From Lepidostoma basale (Eukaryota; Arthropoda; Insecta; Trichoptera; Lepidostomatidae), in assembly GCA_022606425.2 (NCBI GenBank), contig JAHDVF020001359.1, forward strand, positions 434,001 through 498,000: a stretch of 64,000 bases of DNA. Direction: 5' to 3'. A program made the translations under genes and the position numbers. Positions 1 to 10,699 of this stretch are shown in pieces (position 1 is the first letter of the stretch; each line of letters starts with the position of its first letter). Below the pieces are notes generated by a model that was not told the DNA's origin, did no database searches, and saw only the letters and a program-made list of their open reading frames with translations.

Positions 1-240
1 GTTGATAAGAGTTTGCTCGCCTGGCCTAATCTCACACAAACGTGCAGAGAGCAGTGTATAGAAAGACACACGAACAAGCGATACGAGGTAAGAGGATTAC
101 CGCTCCGTGTACAGCGATTTCTAAACTGTTTCATTTACCAAAAACTAAAAAGTTTGTAAAAATAATCATAAAAAAGTATTTTCAACGGAAAGAAGATTAC
201 ATAATATAACTATTATCAGTCCCAAGAATACCATTATATA
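1..240. other. Flanking intron sequence, nothing recognised
   Basis: AT-rich sequence downstream of the last visible FLVCR-like exon on the minus strand. I see no coding potential, RNA gene or clear repeat; the stretch ends where the retroelement tail with AACT repeats begins. Confidence 0.5.
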
Positions 241-520
241 AACTAACTAACTAACTAACCATCACGCCGTCATCCCGAAGGGATAGGCAGAAAGACGGAC
301 TGCCACACTTTTCTTTTCTGAAATATTTCTCTGGCTTCCTCAACAATCATACATCGTGTCATGCATGCGCGTCGATTTCTCTTACTCCTCAAGTGGCCGA
401 CATTCAATATTTGATTTATTTGATCGTTCCGCGTTTTCCTTGGTCTTCCTCTATTTCTAGTTCCATTTACATAAGATACTTTTTTTCCATTCTTTCTTCA
501 TTCATTCTTTCCATGTAGGT
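241..520 (-). mobile_element. RTE-like non-LTR retrotransposon 3' fragment, copy A
   Basis: On the minus strand this reads as the end of a reverse-transcriptase-type protein: GTRNRGRPRKT, a QINQILNVGH segment, RNRRACMTRC, then VEEARE and a final PSG close to the stop. The stop is followed by a short 3' UTR ending in a (TTAG)n tail, seen as AACT repeats at 241-258. The same protein tail recurs at 2629-2872, 15680-16515, 29515-29803, 56990-57450, 61262-61470 and 62333-62819. It is 5' truncated and carries frame damage, so it is a dead insertion. Confidence 0.8.
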
Positions 521-844
521 ACCATTATATTATATAATTAAATACAGTAGAAATGTCATTTGAAGCTAAAATCAGTCAGTGAGCGCTTTCGGTTGCGTTC
601 ATCGGTCAAATTAAGTAAGTACTAATTGTGCTAACCACGACAAAACCATTTGAGAACCTCTGCTTCACACAGCAGTTGCTATACACGAGTAAAGTATAGT
701 TTATTCTCCCAGGAAATGGTAAATTTGCTTGAATTACATCCAAGGACTCGAGGACCTAGAACGAAGTATAGTTATTGCGAGCTTGAGTTTCAAATTACCG
801 TATGATTCTAAAGCGACACCCAAACTTGAGACTGTTCTTAAGTT
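521..844. other. Intron sequence without recognised features
   Basis: Between two minus-strand retroelement relics. No open frame of note and no RNA gene recognised. Confidence 0.4.
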
Positions 845-1803
845 CAAATCAAATCAAATCAAATCATTTTATTTCATCAACAGACATTACAAAATTTATT
901 TTTAAGGCATCTATTGAGAACAGGTAAAATAATATATTATATACGAGTATAGTATACTACCAGAAACGCATAAGAGATGGTTCAACATTAGGAAGACAGG
1001 ATACTCTCCAGAATTAAGAGTATTTGCCTTCTGAACGTACTTTCACTAACATGAAAGACGTCGATCTCCGAGGAGACCGCGTTCAGCAGACTAATTGCTC
1101 TTCCCACCGGTGTCACCAGAGGCAGATTGGTTCTGGCGGCCGGTAGGTAAAACAATCTGTGCTGTCGCTGTCGGAGATATCTATCGGGGACAAAAAGCCG
1201 AACACCCTCCAGTACGGCCGAGTTCTCGAAGTATTCCCTAATTAATCTAAAGAAATGGGTAATTAGATGTCCATCTCTTCGAAGCTGTAGAGAATTGGTT
1301 CCGAGCATTCCCAAAAGAAATGCCGTGGGATAGAGCCAAGGATAGCTACCATACTCCCTCATGTAGAGATACCTCAGAAATTTTTTCTGAACCCTCTCCA
1401 GCATAATGGAATATCTCGCCTCGTGAGGACTCCATATCACAGAACCACCTTCGAGTCTGCTCCGAACCAATGCGTTGTATAGGACTCTGAGCACATTGGG
1501 ATCCCTGAAAACTGCCGGTCCGGACGATGAAGCCCAACATCTTCAGTGCAGTGCCACAAATCCTCTCAACATGTGCACGAAAAGTCAGCCTACTCTCATA
1601 GATGATCCCGAGATCTCTCATCGAAGATACATGTGCGAGTTGCTGGTTGTTCATTGTGTATCTATAATACACAGTTTTCAATGCTCTAGTAAAAGATAGC
1701 ATAACGCATTTAGAGACATTGAATTGCATTTGATTACTGTGACTCCAGTTGACAATATTATTGATGTCCGACTGGAGGCGAAGACAGTCTTCAGGATTTT
1801 TAA
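845..1803 (-). pseudogene. Jockey-like non-LTR retrotransposon, reverse transcriptase C-terminal relic
   Basis: 5'-truncated retrotransposon on the minus strand. The reading begins near 1803 with LRLQSDINNIVNWSHSNQ (thumb side of the reverse transcriptase), then FNVSKC, a DLGIIYESRLTF..H block, LGFIVRTG, and after a frameshift near 1495-1500 LYNALVRSRLE, SVIWSPHEARY, LERVQKKFLRYLY. These blocks are the hallmark of Jockey/I-type reverse transcriptase C-termini, and the 25085-26340 copy has the same order (DLGVTIDSKLTFFSH, VRSRLEY, VWSPYY, IERVQKMF). The 3' end is a short tandem tail of ATTTG units, seen as AAATC repeats at 847-866. The catalytic YADD region is lost through truncation. Confidence 0.85.
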
Positions 1804-2319
1804 TTTAAGTTAAAAAACGAAGAGGTACTTCAGATAAACGTCAAAATATTTACGCGATGTAAGAACTGATAAAATTTAACTAGGTAATCAGCATTCTATT
1901 GTACAAAGGGTTTCAGTCGAGTGTCTTTGGTGCTAATTTTGAATTAAAATATGAAAAGTAATATTTTTATCCTCTTCTCATATTTAGTCCTGTCACCTCC
2001 GTGATGCAAAGGGCCCCCAGGATTCTTCGATGCCTGACACCACTCTAAGTGAAGAAGTGCTTACTATATGTGGCAAATTAAACCCTATCTGTGAGATTTT
2101 CTTCAATATACAAATACTTAATACCTGGGTGCATTAATCATAAAGATTCACATAACATTTTGTATGAAATATATTATATTATAATCAACATTGTTTAATA
2201 GTCACTACGATACAGTTTCTGCGAGAGTAGTGGCTTTATTCTTCTGATTTAAAACGATATTAGAGATATAAATTCAACCAGACAAATAAATATGACAAAT
2301 AAAAAAATAATGTGCTTAC
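1804..2319. other. Intron sequence just downstream of the FLVCR-like exon
   Basis: I searched the minus strand for the exon that should follow (cytoplasmic loop rich in KP/PP after TM6) and did not find it. A slightly GC-richer patch near 1985-2050 has no splice-flanked open frame that fits the family. Confidence 0.45.
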
Positions 2320-2461
2320 AGATGATGATCAGGACCAGCAAGATGCTCGTGAAGCCGGCTATGATGTAGAACATGACCTGAAGGTCTTTGCCGACAAGTT
2401 CCTGGTCGTCATTGTTCTTCACTAGTATCGGCGGAACAAGGAAACCGACGGCAACACCCAG
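2320..2461 (-). CDS. FLVCR-family MFS transporter, next internal exon (47 codons + 1 nt)
   Basis: Second visible exon of the same minus-strand FLVCR-like gene. The acceptor is a pyrimidine-rich TTATTTCAG followed by CTG GGT GTT; the donor reads T/GTAAGC. The exon is 142 bp, entered in phase 0 and left in phase 1, so the first base of a split codon is carried to an exon beyond position 1. The protein starts LGVAVGFLVPPILV (the rest of TM5), has an acidic hydrophilic loop KNNDDQELVGKDLQ, and then TM6 VMFYIIAGFTSILLVLIII. Joined to the exon at 54872-55096 it forms the conserved FGNQ-LG..GFL.PP motif typical of FLVCR proteins. A stop-delimited reading frame overlaps this exon on the same strand but in another frame and is not the gene. 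No further exon of the gene was found between 1 and 2319. Confidence 0.92.
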
Positions 2462-2628
2462 CTGAAATAAGCAAAACGAATTCGTTGAAATGCATTCCGT
2501 ATAAGAGGCACAGAAAAAGTCATGTTATTATAGTTGATCGCGATTAAACTGAAAACAGGGATTTCGTGGAATTTTGGAATTAACCGTAAAGCCAAAGCCC
2601 CACTGAAGTACTTCACGCAGTCCTAAAC

Positions 2629-2872
2629 TAAAACTAACTAACTAACTTACCATCACGCCGTCTCCCCGGAGGGGTAGGCAGAAAGAATGGAACGCCACAC
2701 TGTTCTGTCCTGACATACGCCTCTCGCTTCCTCTACATTCATACATCTTGTCATGCACGCACGTCGATTTTTCCGACTCCTCACGTGACCGACATTCAAT
2801 ATTTGATTGATTTGATCGTGCCATGTTTTCCTCGGCCTTCCTCTATTTCTAGCTCCGTTCACGCCGTTTACT
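2629..2872 (-). mobile_element. RTE-like 3' fragment, copy B
   Basis: Minus-strand C-terminus open from about 2862 to 2653: MNGARNRGRPRKTWHDQ, ILNVGHVRSRKNRRACM, MNVEEARGVCQDRTVW and a terminal AYPSGETA. A stop and then a (TTAG)n tail follow, visible as AACTAACT at about 2631-2646. It is one of the better-preserved copies of the family's last exon-free stretch. It lies about 170 bp upstream, in gene sense, of the FLVCR-like exon acceptor. Confidence 0.85.
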
Positions 2873-5116
2873 AGATGATACGTTTTTAGCTACAGAATCA
2901 TGTAGCTTCAAGCATAAGCTAGGCTACTTCCTGTGTGGTCTAGCGTTACGGTCTACACACATGAAATGGGTCTTTAGTATAATGAAAAGATAAAATAACC
3001 TAATTAAGTAAAAAAAGCTTTAAAACGTCGAAAAATTTATTATCATAAAAATTATAAGATTTGTCTTTTTGGTCACACATTAAAACATTAAAATACTACC
3101 AGAGATTTAAAACTGGTTTTAACTATCGCATTACTGATTGAATGAACATTTGCAAGTTCGTAATTTCTCTCATCTGTTCTTAAAAGCTATTCACCAAAGT
3201 TGTTGTTACAAAATATATGGACAAATACAAACACGAGATTATTTGATGACGCAAACGTTTAACTAGGAGAAGGGAGTGAGTAATGTCCCCGATGGAAGCG
3301 AATAGAGGAAATTGGAAGATGTCCTAAAGTAGACCTTTTGGAATGAAAATTATATATAAATATTAGCTCATATTTAAAAAGCACGATATTAGCCATGATA
3401 AATGATGTGGGTACATCGCATATTATTTTATGTAAAGGAAGGTAAGTCTTTCAGAAGAATTTAAATGTCTAGAGAATGTATTATAATTTCCTGGCGAGCA
3501 AAAGCTTTGAAGGAAATGTTAAACAAGTACCATATAAGATGCGGGATCCTTGACGTGACTTTTTTATGGAACCTACCTAACTCTAGAGGGGGGGTGGGGA
3601 CTTGACAGTTATTCAAATTAAGTACATTTTAGAGAACGTCTTAAGTCTATTTCACAAATTGCGATTCGCAACCGCGGCAATGTAGAATTGTAGAAAACGC
3701 TTAAAACTTAATAAACTCTACGAATGTACTTTAACGCATAAGAAAATTCTTTTGGATTTTTATGGTATGTTGAAACGACGATTGTTTTATATGATTTAAG
3801 CAACGCGAGTTTGGTTTGAATAATTTATTGCGCCAGTGTTCAGTTGACAAGTTGAGAGAATACCGGCCAAATAATATTTTCGCCGAGTCATTAGATTTGT
3901 TTGTTTCCCAGCCGGACCAGCCCCGGCCGGAGGCGGTGACTTCCGTTGAAGGGACAGGCGGCAATATTGTAATTTATAATACACGTCTGCAAGCAGAGGC
4001 TAGATTAGGATAAATATGAGCTTCTTCAGAAATATACCTCCTCGTGAGAGAGAAAATTCTAATTAAAATTTCACCAATAAATTATTTGTGGGGTTAATGG
4101 AAACATATATGATGGCTCTCTATTAAGATCGCTAGAGATCTACTGGACGTCCTATAATAATTATTGTGCGTTGCGAATCTGTTTAATCCACTTTCATTAT
4201 TTTTTTATAAAAGTGGATTTAAACAGTGTGAATATTCCTATTCCGAATTACAATGGAATTCTACAGTGTTGGCTTAACCTTCAATAATAATAAAAATAAT
4301 AAAGTATATTTCGTTAATAGCGAAAAATTAATCACGGAAATAATTGTCTTTATATATTTTGATTATTCAGATTTTTCATAAAAATTCTGAAGCGATATGT
4401 TTTTTTGTAGAAGATTAAAAAAAATATATATAAAATATTGTCGTATGATGTTTGTATAAACGTACGCATGTGTGACACACACGTAGACGCGTGAATTCTG
4501 TGACCATAATTCACGAAAGTATGACGGGAATTCCAAATTCTCCATGTATCCGGGTACAGGATTAAGCGGGTGCAGAAAACCGAGAAAATATTCCCCCCCG
4601 AAGCGGGGGCGGGGAGGGCGGGGAAGGACGATGGTCGAACAAACAAATAAAACTTGATTTATTCCTGTTCTCGTTAACAAAAAAATATTAAGCCGCGGCC
4701 AATGTTTACTCGGAACGGTGCGGTATGGCTAGCACAAGGAGTAAAGAACAGAAAATAAGAATTAGACAAAATCAACGAAGCAGGAGAATTCTTTTAAAAT
4801 TGTCCTACACATTCGGCAATGATATAGTCTCGCGTATGTAGAAAATAGTCTCTTTATCCAGTATTGCGACTTCAAATACTTACTCACGCGGGTTTTAAGA
4901 ACAATTATAATTGAAATAATATTAAATATTTGATGTTCGAACGGTGGGATAGAATCAACATGCGAAAGATAGTCTGGTGCGGGTCAAGTACCTACTTATA
5001 GTCAAGATTAAACTAAGCACGCTTCTCGCTCTTCTCATTCTTTCGATAGTTTCTTCTAGAAAGTATTTTTCCTTAAAACTTATTCAATCAAATACACGCG
5101 TTATTTTTCTTCTTAT
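2873..5116. other. Intron sequence, mostly unassigned
   Basis: No coding sequence, RNA gene or strong repeat recognised. A GC-rich patch at 4585-4635 contains a C-run facing a G-run (CCCCCCGAAGCGGGGG), a strong short hairpin. A G-run lies at about 3591-3600. Confidence 0.4.
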
Positions 5117-5212
5117 CAGCCGTCTGTCGTCCACTACTGAACGCCACTGCCTCCTATGCATTGCTGCTTCGTTACTGTGTACAGTGATTGCTGGACGTGG
5201 AAGGATGAGAGT
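5117..5212 (-). mobile_element. Degraded 3' tail of (GAA/GAT)n-type retroelement
   Basis: The segment starting CAGCCGTCTGTCGTCCACT matches the 3' end of the minus-strand element at 57965-58290 (CAGCCGTCTGTCATCCACTT), including the following ACTGCC and GCTGGAC segments. Only the last 100 bp or so survive. Confidence 0.55.
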
Positions 5213-5267
5213 GGTTGAAAATTCTTATTAGATGTTCTTTGTTAATAATATTTTTTTATTATTATTC

Positions 5268-5389
5268 AGTTTCATTCCACTTGCTTAGTTTCGAACGGTA
5301 TCAGCATTTCGCTGCCAACTTCTGGTGACGATGGCAGTTTATTCAACTAGAAGATGGCACTGAAACTAAATAATATGTGAAATAAAACT
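5268..5389. repeat. Foldback (MITE-like) element with CTGCCA-TGGCAG hairpin, copy 1
   Basis: Imperfect inverted ends: AGTTTCATTCCAC at the left and the complement of AAATAAAACT at the right, with TTAGTTTC and GAAACTAA just inside. The centre has CTGCCA ... CTTCTGGTGACGA ... TGGCAG. It matches 47189-47320 in order and spacing. No protein is encoded. Confidence 0.65.
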
Positions 5390-6169
5390 AAATGTTTATT
5401 AATATGTATATTTATTTATCAGGTGCATACCCATAAAAAACCGGAACAAAAAATATAGGTAACTTAAAGGATTCATAATAATTGTTATATTATGAATCTG
5501 TTTATCTATAATCAGTCGTTAGCTCTGGTAATAGTTCCAAAGTTGTTTTAAATCACATCTCGTTACTAAACGAGGAACGAAAGTACTTTGAAAACTATCA
5601 ACAGATTAAGGAGTCTGAATATTATTCTAGAGACCCGTGTAAATTAGATCAGAAGACAGATAGCACCGTGATTTAAGTAAGGGACAAATGATATCCAAAC
5701 TTAAATATTAAATTCAGTCTGAGAATTCTTCCCGATTCCATCCACATTTAATAAGGTCTGTTTTTCTGTAGCCATAATTCAGCGGAGGATTAAATTAATG
5801 AGATATTACAATCCAGGATATTATCTTAATGAGTGTTCTAAACGATTGGATCCAAGATTTGCAATATCATTACTAAATTAAGAACGTTATTGATTTAAAA
5901 ACGTACATTTTTTAATTTTTCATATACGGCACTTACTTTCAGAAATGTATTTGTGTATTAAATACCCAATTGTAATTATATTTTACGCCAACTATTTTCA
6001 ATATAACAACTCTTTTTATATTGCCCAGATGAAAGTGTGGTATAAGCGAAACTAGTTGGCGTCATATATAATTATAATACAATTTCACAGTTAACATACA
6101 AATTAAGCATTTATCATAATATAAATAGGCAAAAACTCAGATGTCATCAAGAAAGAGTACGACAACAGA
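5390..6169. other. Unassigned AT-rich intron
   Basis: Contains a small perfect inverted repeat at about 5470-5498 (GATTCATAATA with its complement around a 7-nt loop). Otherwise nothing recognised. Confidence 0.4.
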
Positions 6170-6293
6170 ACGAGAGAGCAATACTTTTTTGAAATTTGTT
6201 CCGATTCTGAATCTAATTTTAAATTTTGTTCTGATGATTGTTGTATGACAGAAGTGTAGGAAACAAAAGGAGAACAATTTGGTATTGTTAATT
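6170..6293 (-). repeat. Dispersed repeat family X, copy 1 (partial)
   Basis: On the minus strand it reads AAATTGTTCTCC, then CATACAACAATCATCAGAAC and AAAATTTAAAA. It matches the more complete plus-strand copies at 18129-18335 and 26645-26850. No coding capacity; origin unknown. Confidence 0.6.
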
Positions 6294-7127
6294 TTGAAAT
6301 ATTTACGTGTCTGGAAAACATGATTTATATTAAAAGATAAAACTTATCACTTATTACGATTGTACAGTAAAACAAGTTTTAAAAGGGTAGATAAAAATTT
6401 ACTTGTGGCAACTAGTTACATATATTTATTACAGTATTTTTTTTTTAATTATGCAACTGAAATTCAAGCACGTGCATATACTCTGTTTCAAAATTAAAAT
6501 TTTCTTACAAAGAAGAAAATCCACGACGTTTAAATGAAATTAATGGAGATACGCTTGAAACAGTGATTATTATCCAATCGGGTGATGGAGACTTTTACTT
6601 AATAGTTATCCGAATGTATTAATTTCAGAAACGATATCCTTCGAGTCGAAGTGATTAAAGCAATATTTGGACACGACTTAGCTTAAATGTTAATGTAAAG
6701 CATGAAACTAAAGCAGTTACATAATAATTTGCTGGGCAAGTGAGCTACCTCTCGGCCAGAGCAATGCAGGGTGTGGTGTAGCGGTGTTATTATACTAAAA
6801 TAATCAAGATTTAATTGAAAGTAAACATCAACAAAATCATTTGCTGTGAAATATGTAAATTCACGGCGATAAGGGCCGGAAAATTTCGGTTCGTTTATTC
6901 GGTACACACGCTTTACAAGGAAAATGTTTTCTCGAGATGAAAATGGAAAAGATCGCGAAACACGAAACAGTTCGCTAAAATATTAAAGGAATTACAAAGT
7001 TCGGCACAATTAAGCTCCACGGTAACGAATGTGGGCGAAATGATCACGAGTGCTGTTGAGGCCAATACTTTTATTTTTAAACTTTCGTATGAAGCACTTC
7101 ATTTGTGGTGGGACATTATTAAATAAC
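6294..7127. other. Unassigned AT-rich intron
   Basis: No convincing feature; short open frames here show no family resemblance and read as chance. Confidence 0.4.
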
Positions 7128-7310
7128 ATAATAATACACTTTTAGTAATTTGTATTTACATCACTTTGATTTGGTAACACCAACCGGTTTCGCTCCCGCT
7201 GGAGCTTCGTCAGGGTAAGAGAGTAAACCAGTTAACCGTCGGGAGCGAAACCGGTTGGTATTACCAAATTAAAGTGATGTAAATACAAATTACTAAAAGT
7301 GCATAATTAT
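7128..7310. repeat. Foldback element with about 70-bp inverted arms
   Basis: Left arm 7128-7198 and right arm 7240-7310 are reverse complements with only a few differences. Shared blocks are CTTTTAGTAATTTGTATTTA, CATCACTTT and ACCAACCGGTTTCGCTCCCG on the left, each with its complement on the right. The 41-nt centre holds CTGGAGCTTCGTCAGGGTAA. The minus strand of the left half plus centre forms the hammerhead-like module annotated at 7178-7217. Near-identity of the arms suggests a fairly recent insertion. Confidence 0.85.
7178..7217 (-). other. Hammerhead-ribozyme-like module in foldback element
   Basis: Minus strand, 5' to 3': TACC, then CTGACGA (fits CUGANGA), one extra A, stem II GCTCC/AGCG/GGAGC, GAA, the palindrome ACCGGT, T, then GGTG, which can pair with TACC as stem I (one G-T pair). 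The core and stem order are those of a hammerhead. The extra base between CUGANGA and stem II departs from the textbook core, so self-cleavage is a hypothesis. Confidence 0.45.
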
Positions 7311-7444
7311 TTTTGTTTAAACGCAATATTTTATAATGTTTTTTGGTAATTAGAGATGAGGTAGAAGATATAAGATGAGGTAGACAAAATACAATACGTG
7401 ACGGATTATACAATTTACCATTCTTATTTTACACATTATATATA

Positions 7445-7585
7445 GTACAGATCTGGCTTGGTTGGGCGAATCGGACTCCTGGGAGCAAAAGGCACAGGAT
7501 CGAGGAGCTTGGCGGAAAATCATTAAGGAGGCTAAAACTCTCCAAGAGTTGTATGACCATAGGAAGTAAATAAGTAAGTAGAAAA
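7445..7585 (+). mobile_element. Retrotransposon reverse transcriptase extreme 3' fragment
   Basis: Plus strand reads DLAWLGESDSWEQKAQDRGA, WRKIIKEAKTLQELYDHRK and stop, followed by AAATAAGTAAGTAG. Pol C-termini of insect non-LTR elements commonly end with W..(A)QDR..W, then a tail of this kind. Strongly 5' truncated; a dead fragment. Confidence 0.7.
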
Positions 7586-7932
7586 TACAACGTATTGTAA
7601 CATCTGCTTCTATGATAATTATATAATATTGTTTTGGTTTAATTCTACAGCAGTTAATTTTTTTCACCTACTCGTTTCCAGCCAAGATATGTCTCGCTGC
7701 TCTCTAAACGTGCTGCTGTTGTCTGTTTAGTTAATCAATATTACACTCAAATCAAATATGGCGGAGGTTGAAGACTATCAAGCTCATTTTATATTTTAAC
7801 GATAAGCATTTAAAACTGATTATAGGAATTTATACTCTGGTCCTCGATTTATAATTGAGAGTTATAACGATTTGACTTGTTTCTGCATAAAATCTCTTAT
7901 TAAAATATTGTCTGCATTGTTATATTTGAAAT

Positions 7933-8303
7933 GTGGCTGCATTGCAAAATGTTGTGTATTCTTTGGACCGATATGCCAGCAATATGTTGTTGACCATATC
8001 GGTTCATAGAGCCAGAATTGATAGGGAATTGTTGGCCAACATTAAAACCCGTAAGGTGACCTATTTAGGTCATGTGCTTAGAGGAGAACAATATGAATTG
8101 CTGCACCTGACTATTGAGGGCAAAAGAGGGTCAACAAGGTTTTGGCAGGAGGCGAATATCGTGGCTTCATTACATAAAGCACTAGAAAAGGGTTGACGTT
8201 GAGGAGCTGTGAGGAGCAGTTGCCAGGCATAGAAACGCTTAATCTCAAGCAATAGTCAACGTCGGGGGGACCTGACATGACACCGAAAGCAGAAGAAGAT
8301 TAT
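7933..8303 (+). mobile_element. Non-LTR retroelement 3' end ('YLGHVLRG' family) with GAA-type tail
   Basis: Plus-strand frame contains IDRELLANIKTRKVTYLGHV, LRGEQYELLHLTIEGKRGS and TRFWQEAN, the zinc-poor C-terminal region typical of retroelement pol proteins (Y-LGHV-RG, then GKR). After the frame the segment CAACGTCGGGGGGACCTGAC, ATGACACCGA and AGAAGAAG is shared with 44227-44725, 40340-40457 and 59850-59942. It is 5' truncated and frame-damaged. Confidence 0.75.
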
Positions 8304-9934
8304 TATCTTTGAATACCAAAAAGTGTTAATATTATATATATTATCGTGTGCGCCTACCACCCGTTTAATGTGGCTTCAAGAAACAATAGCAGTTGTATGA
8401 GTAATAGTTTAAAGGTTGGTTGTAATATGGCGTCCCTCTCCTCTGTACCGTGCAGATATCCGATAGACTAAATTACACAACTTTCCTTATAAAACTCCAC
8501 CACGCTATTGGCACACACAATTCCTCGTTATTTAGAATTCTCGGGCTTAACGAGGTAAGTTTCTTTAGATTCAATCGAGGTAAACCCTTTCATAGGGGAA
8601 GAATATTCTCGAGTCGACTGAATAAACTTAAATAAACTGTTATGATAATTTTCATAGCGCCATTAGTACAAAAGCTTCGCTTGTATAACACTTGAGAAAT
8701 AATGATGGAAGGCGTGTTCTTCAAAGTGTGTGCTTTGTATCGACAAATACGCTGGGATACAAATAATAAACAAGTTGAAAGGCTTCAGATTCTCGAAGGC
8801 AAATGTAAACTAGTGGGACGCGATACAAGATCAGGCGTCGAGGAAAAACATGGAATGGCTGACCTTCCTAAGAGAAAAAGAACTTTCGAAACTCAAAAAA
8901 GTTCACGTAGAATACCTTTACATTTCTAGTATATGGTATAAAGATTTACGGTGTAAACTTTGCCAAAAAGCTGATTTTATTTTTAGAAAAAAAAGTTTCA
9001 TTGATTCGTTAAAAAACGGTACATTTTACTTATAGAAAATTTACAAAATAATAGTAGTTTACCTACTTTTAAAATCATTGTAAAATGTTAATTACTTTAC
9101 ATGCATTTATCATATGTTATATTCAAATTATTCTTCGTGTTATTCCAAATCCTTTTTTTATTGTGTTGCGAATAGTTCCATTTACGTAATAAATTTGATG
9201 TTCACACTGACAGTAGAGAAATGATGTAAAACATAGAAAAGTGAAATCTCCGTAAAATATTAGGGATTGGAGATTACAAGAAAACAAATAAAAATTGTGT
9301 CGAATAATGATTGCTACAGAAGATATTTTTTTCAAACTTCCCAAAACCAGATCGGATTTCAGATTATTTATGAGGCTGCCACAAGAAAAAATTCACTATC
9401 TCTAGGGTTCGAGGGCTGCATCCGACCTTCGATGTGAGAGTACCGGGTGTAGCGAGGGCTCGGATAAGGTTGGACAGCAATTGGCATTGCCGGAGGCGTG
9501 ACGTTCATATTTTAATGTCGATACTAAATGTCAACAGAACGATTCACTTTTACGATTTACGCCGTCCTTCTGGCTGTATTTTTAGTACAAGGAAATTAAA
9601 ATAATTTTATGTCACCGGAGCACCGCTAAATCACGAAAATATAATGTAAGTACGGTTCTTTTGACGAAAAAAATGACTGAATTTGAAAACTGATGTAGAT
9701 CTGGCTACTATAGCTCCTATATATATTTTATTTATTAATCATGCGTACTATAATATAATAACCAGTTAACACTCATATTTAGCTAATGTGTAGATAGAAA
9801 TAAAGAACGTCACTCTTCATCTTCCATATTTATAAAAATGTCTTGTATAAAGATCGGCTATTATATAAATAAAGATAATATAATAATAGTCTTCTTGTTT
9901 CCCTCATCTTATTCTAGATCTTGAACGGATGTCA
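8304..9934. other. Unassigned intron, with a GC-richer islet at 9400-9510
   Basis: Short open frames near 8450-9035 show no recognisable domain. The islet at about 9400-9510 (TTCGAGGGCTGCATCCGACC onward) is GC-richer than its surroundings and non-repetitive, a candidate conserved non-coding patch only. Confidence 0.35.
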
Positions 9935-10150
9935 TTCTCTTAAGAAGTAGAATACCACCTGTTTTTCCATTTTTTGGCGGTCTTCCTAGCAGGCGATATC
10001 CCACCGGTATACTCGTATTGTGGGCACATGGGGAATTCTTGCACCTCTACCATAATTCTATCTACGTGGTCTCTCCAATAGCGCCGTCTTTTCCTACCCC
10101 ACGATGTCTTCCTTCCGACAGGTCTTACTCATTTCAGAGTTTCTAACAGT
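9935..10150 (-). mobile_element. Non-LTR retroelement 3' fragment ('YWRDHV' family), copy 1
   Basis: Minus strand: RKRRYWRDHVDRIMVE, followed further on by a damaged ARKTAKKWK. It corresponds to the YWRDHVARMDGDRLAYTA and RPPKRWRDSW pair at 13100-13345 and to the copies at 17850-18020, 50216-50830 and 58809-59275. 5' truncated and degenerate. Confidence 0.6.
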
Positions 10151-10193
10151 GTCCATTATTGATTGAAATTTCTTGGTAGAAGTTCATTGTAAA

Positions 10194-10326
10194 TAATGAA
10201 AATATTTTTTTTTATTAAGAATTTTTCTATGTTTATTTTTAGTGTAAAATCTACTATAATAAGTAGATTTTACACTAAAAATAAACATAGAAAAATTCTT
10301 AATATATATTTTTTATTTTCATTATT
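10194..10326. repeat. Long perfect hairpin (42-bp arms, 6-nt loop)
   Basis: 10214-10255 (ATTAAGAATTTTTCTATG through AAAATCTACT) is the exact reverse complement of 10262-10303, with ATAATA as the loop. The match continues imperfectly outward to AATAATGAAAATA (10194-10206) facing TATTTTCATTATT (10314-10326). No target-site duplication or coding content was seen. It could be a small foldback element, an RNA hairpin precursor or a local inverted duplication. Confidence 0.9.
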
Positions 10327-10628
10327 TTTTTATAGTTCGCAGTGCTCTCATCTCAGATATCCGAATAATATTTTTTGTCCTACCGATCGCATCCTTTTGG
10401 TCTTTTGGTATTAGCATCTGTTAATAGTAATAATAATAAGTAAAATACCGATATCTGTACAGCATTTAAAGATTTAATAAATAAGCTAAATACGAAACAA
10501 TATTAAATTAATATAGGAGTAACAATGATTGATAAGTAAAGTGTAATTGTATATTAAAAAAGTGGTTTTAATCGCGCAACTAAGAGCGAGTGTTTTATTT
10601 ATTTATTGAGAATTAAATCTTACTAAGA

Positions 10629-10692
10629 GGTCGCTGTCTAAATAAAGACAAAAGTGGAAGTAGTTAAAAAACATCGTTTTATTTAATTATTA
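10629..10692 (+). repeat. 64-bp segment identical to 53400-53463
   Basis: The segment from GGTCGCTGTCTAAATAAAGA through AAACATCGTTTTATTTAATT ATTA is identical by eye at both loci. At 53400 it directly continues a hammerhead-like module (GAAACCG/GTCGCTG), while at 10629 the copy begins almost exactly at the predicted cleavage position. Confidence 0.8.
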
Positions 10693-10699
10693 TTTAAAA

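Noticed and set aside
845..868. CRISPR or other spaced-repeat array from AAATC repeats
   Set aside because: Simple tandem tail of a retroelement without spacers; the genome is eukaryotic.
1985..2050. GC-richer patch as the next FLVCR-like exon
   Set aside because: No frame continues the protein after TM6 and no acceptor/donor pair fits the phase.
2422..2616. Minus-strand frame overlapping the FLVCR-like exon
   Set aside because: It is in a different frame from the exon and runs through the acceptor into intron; splice sites and family similarity support the other frame.
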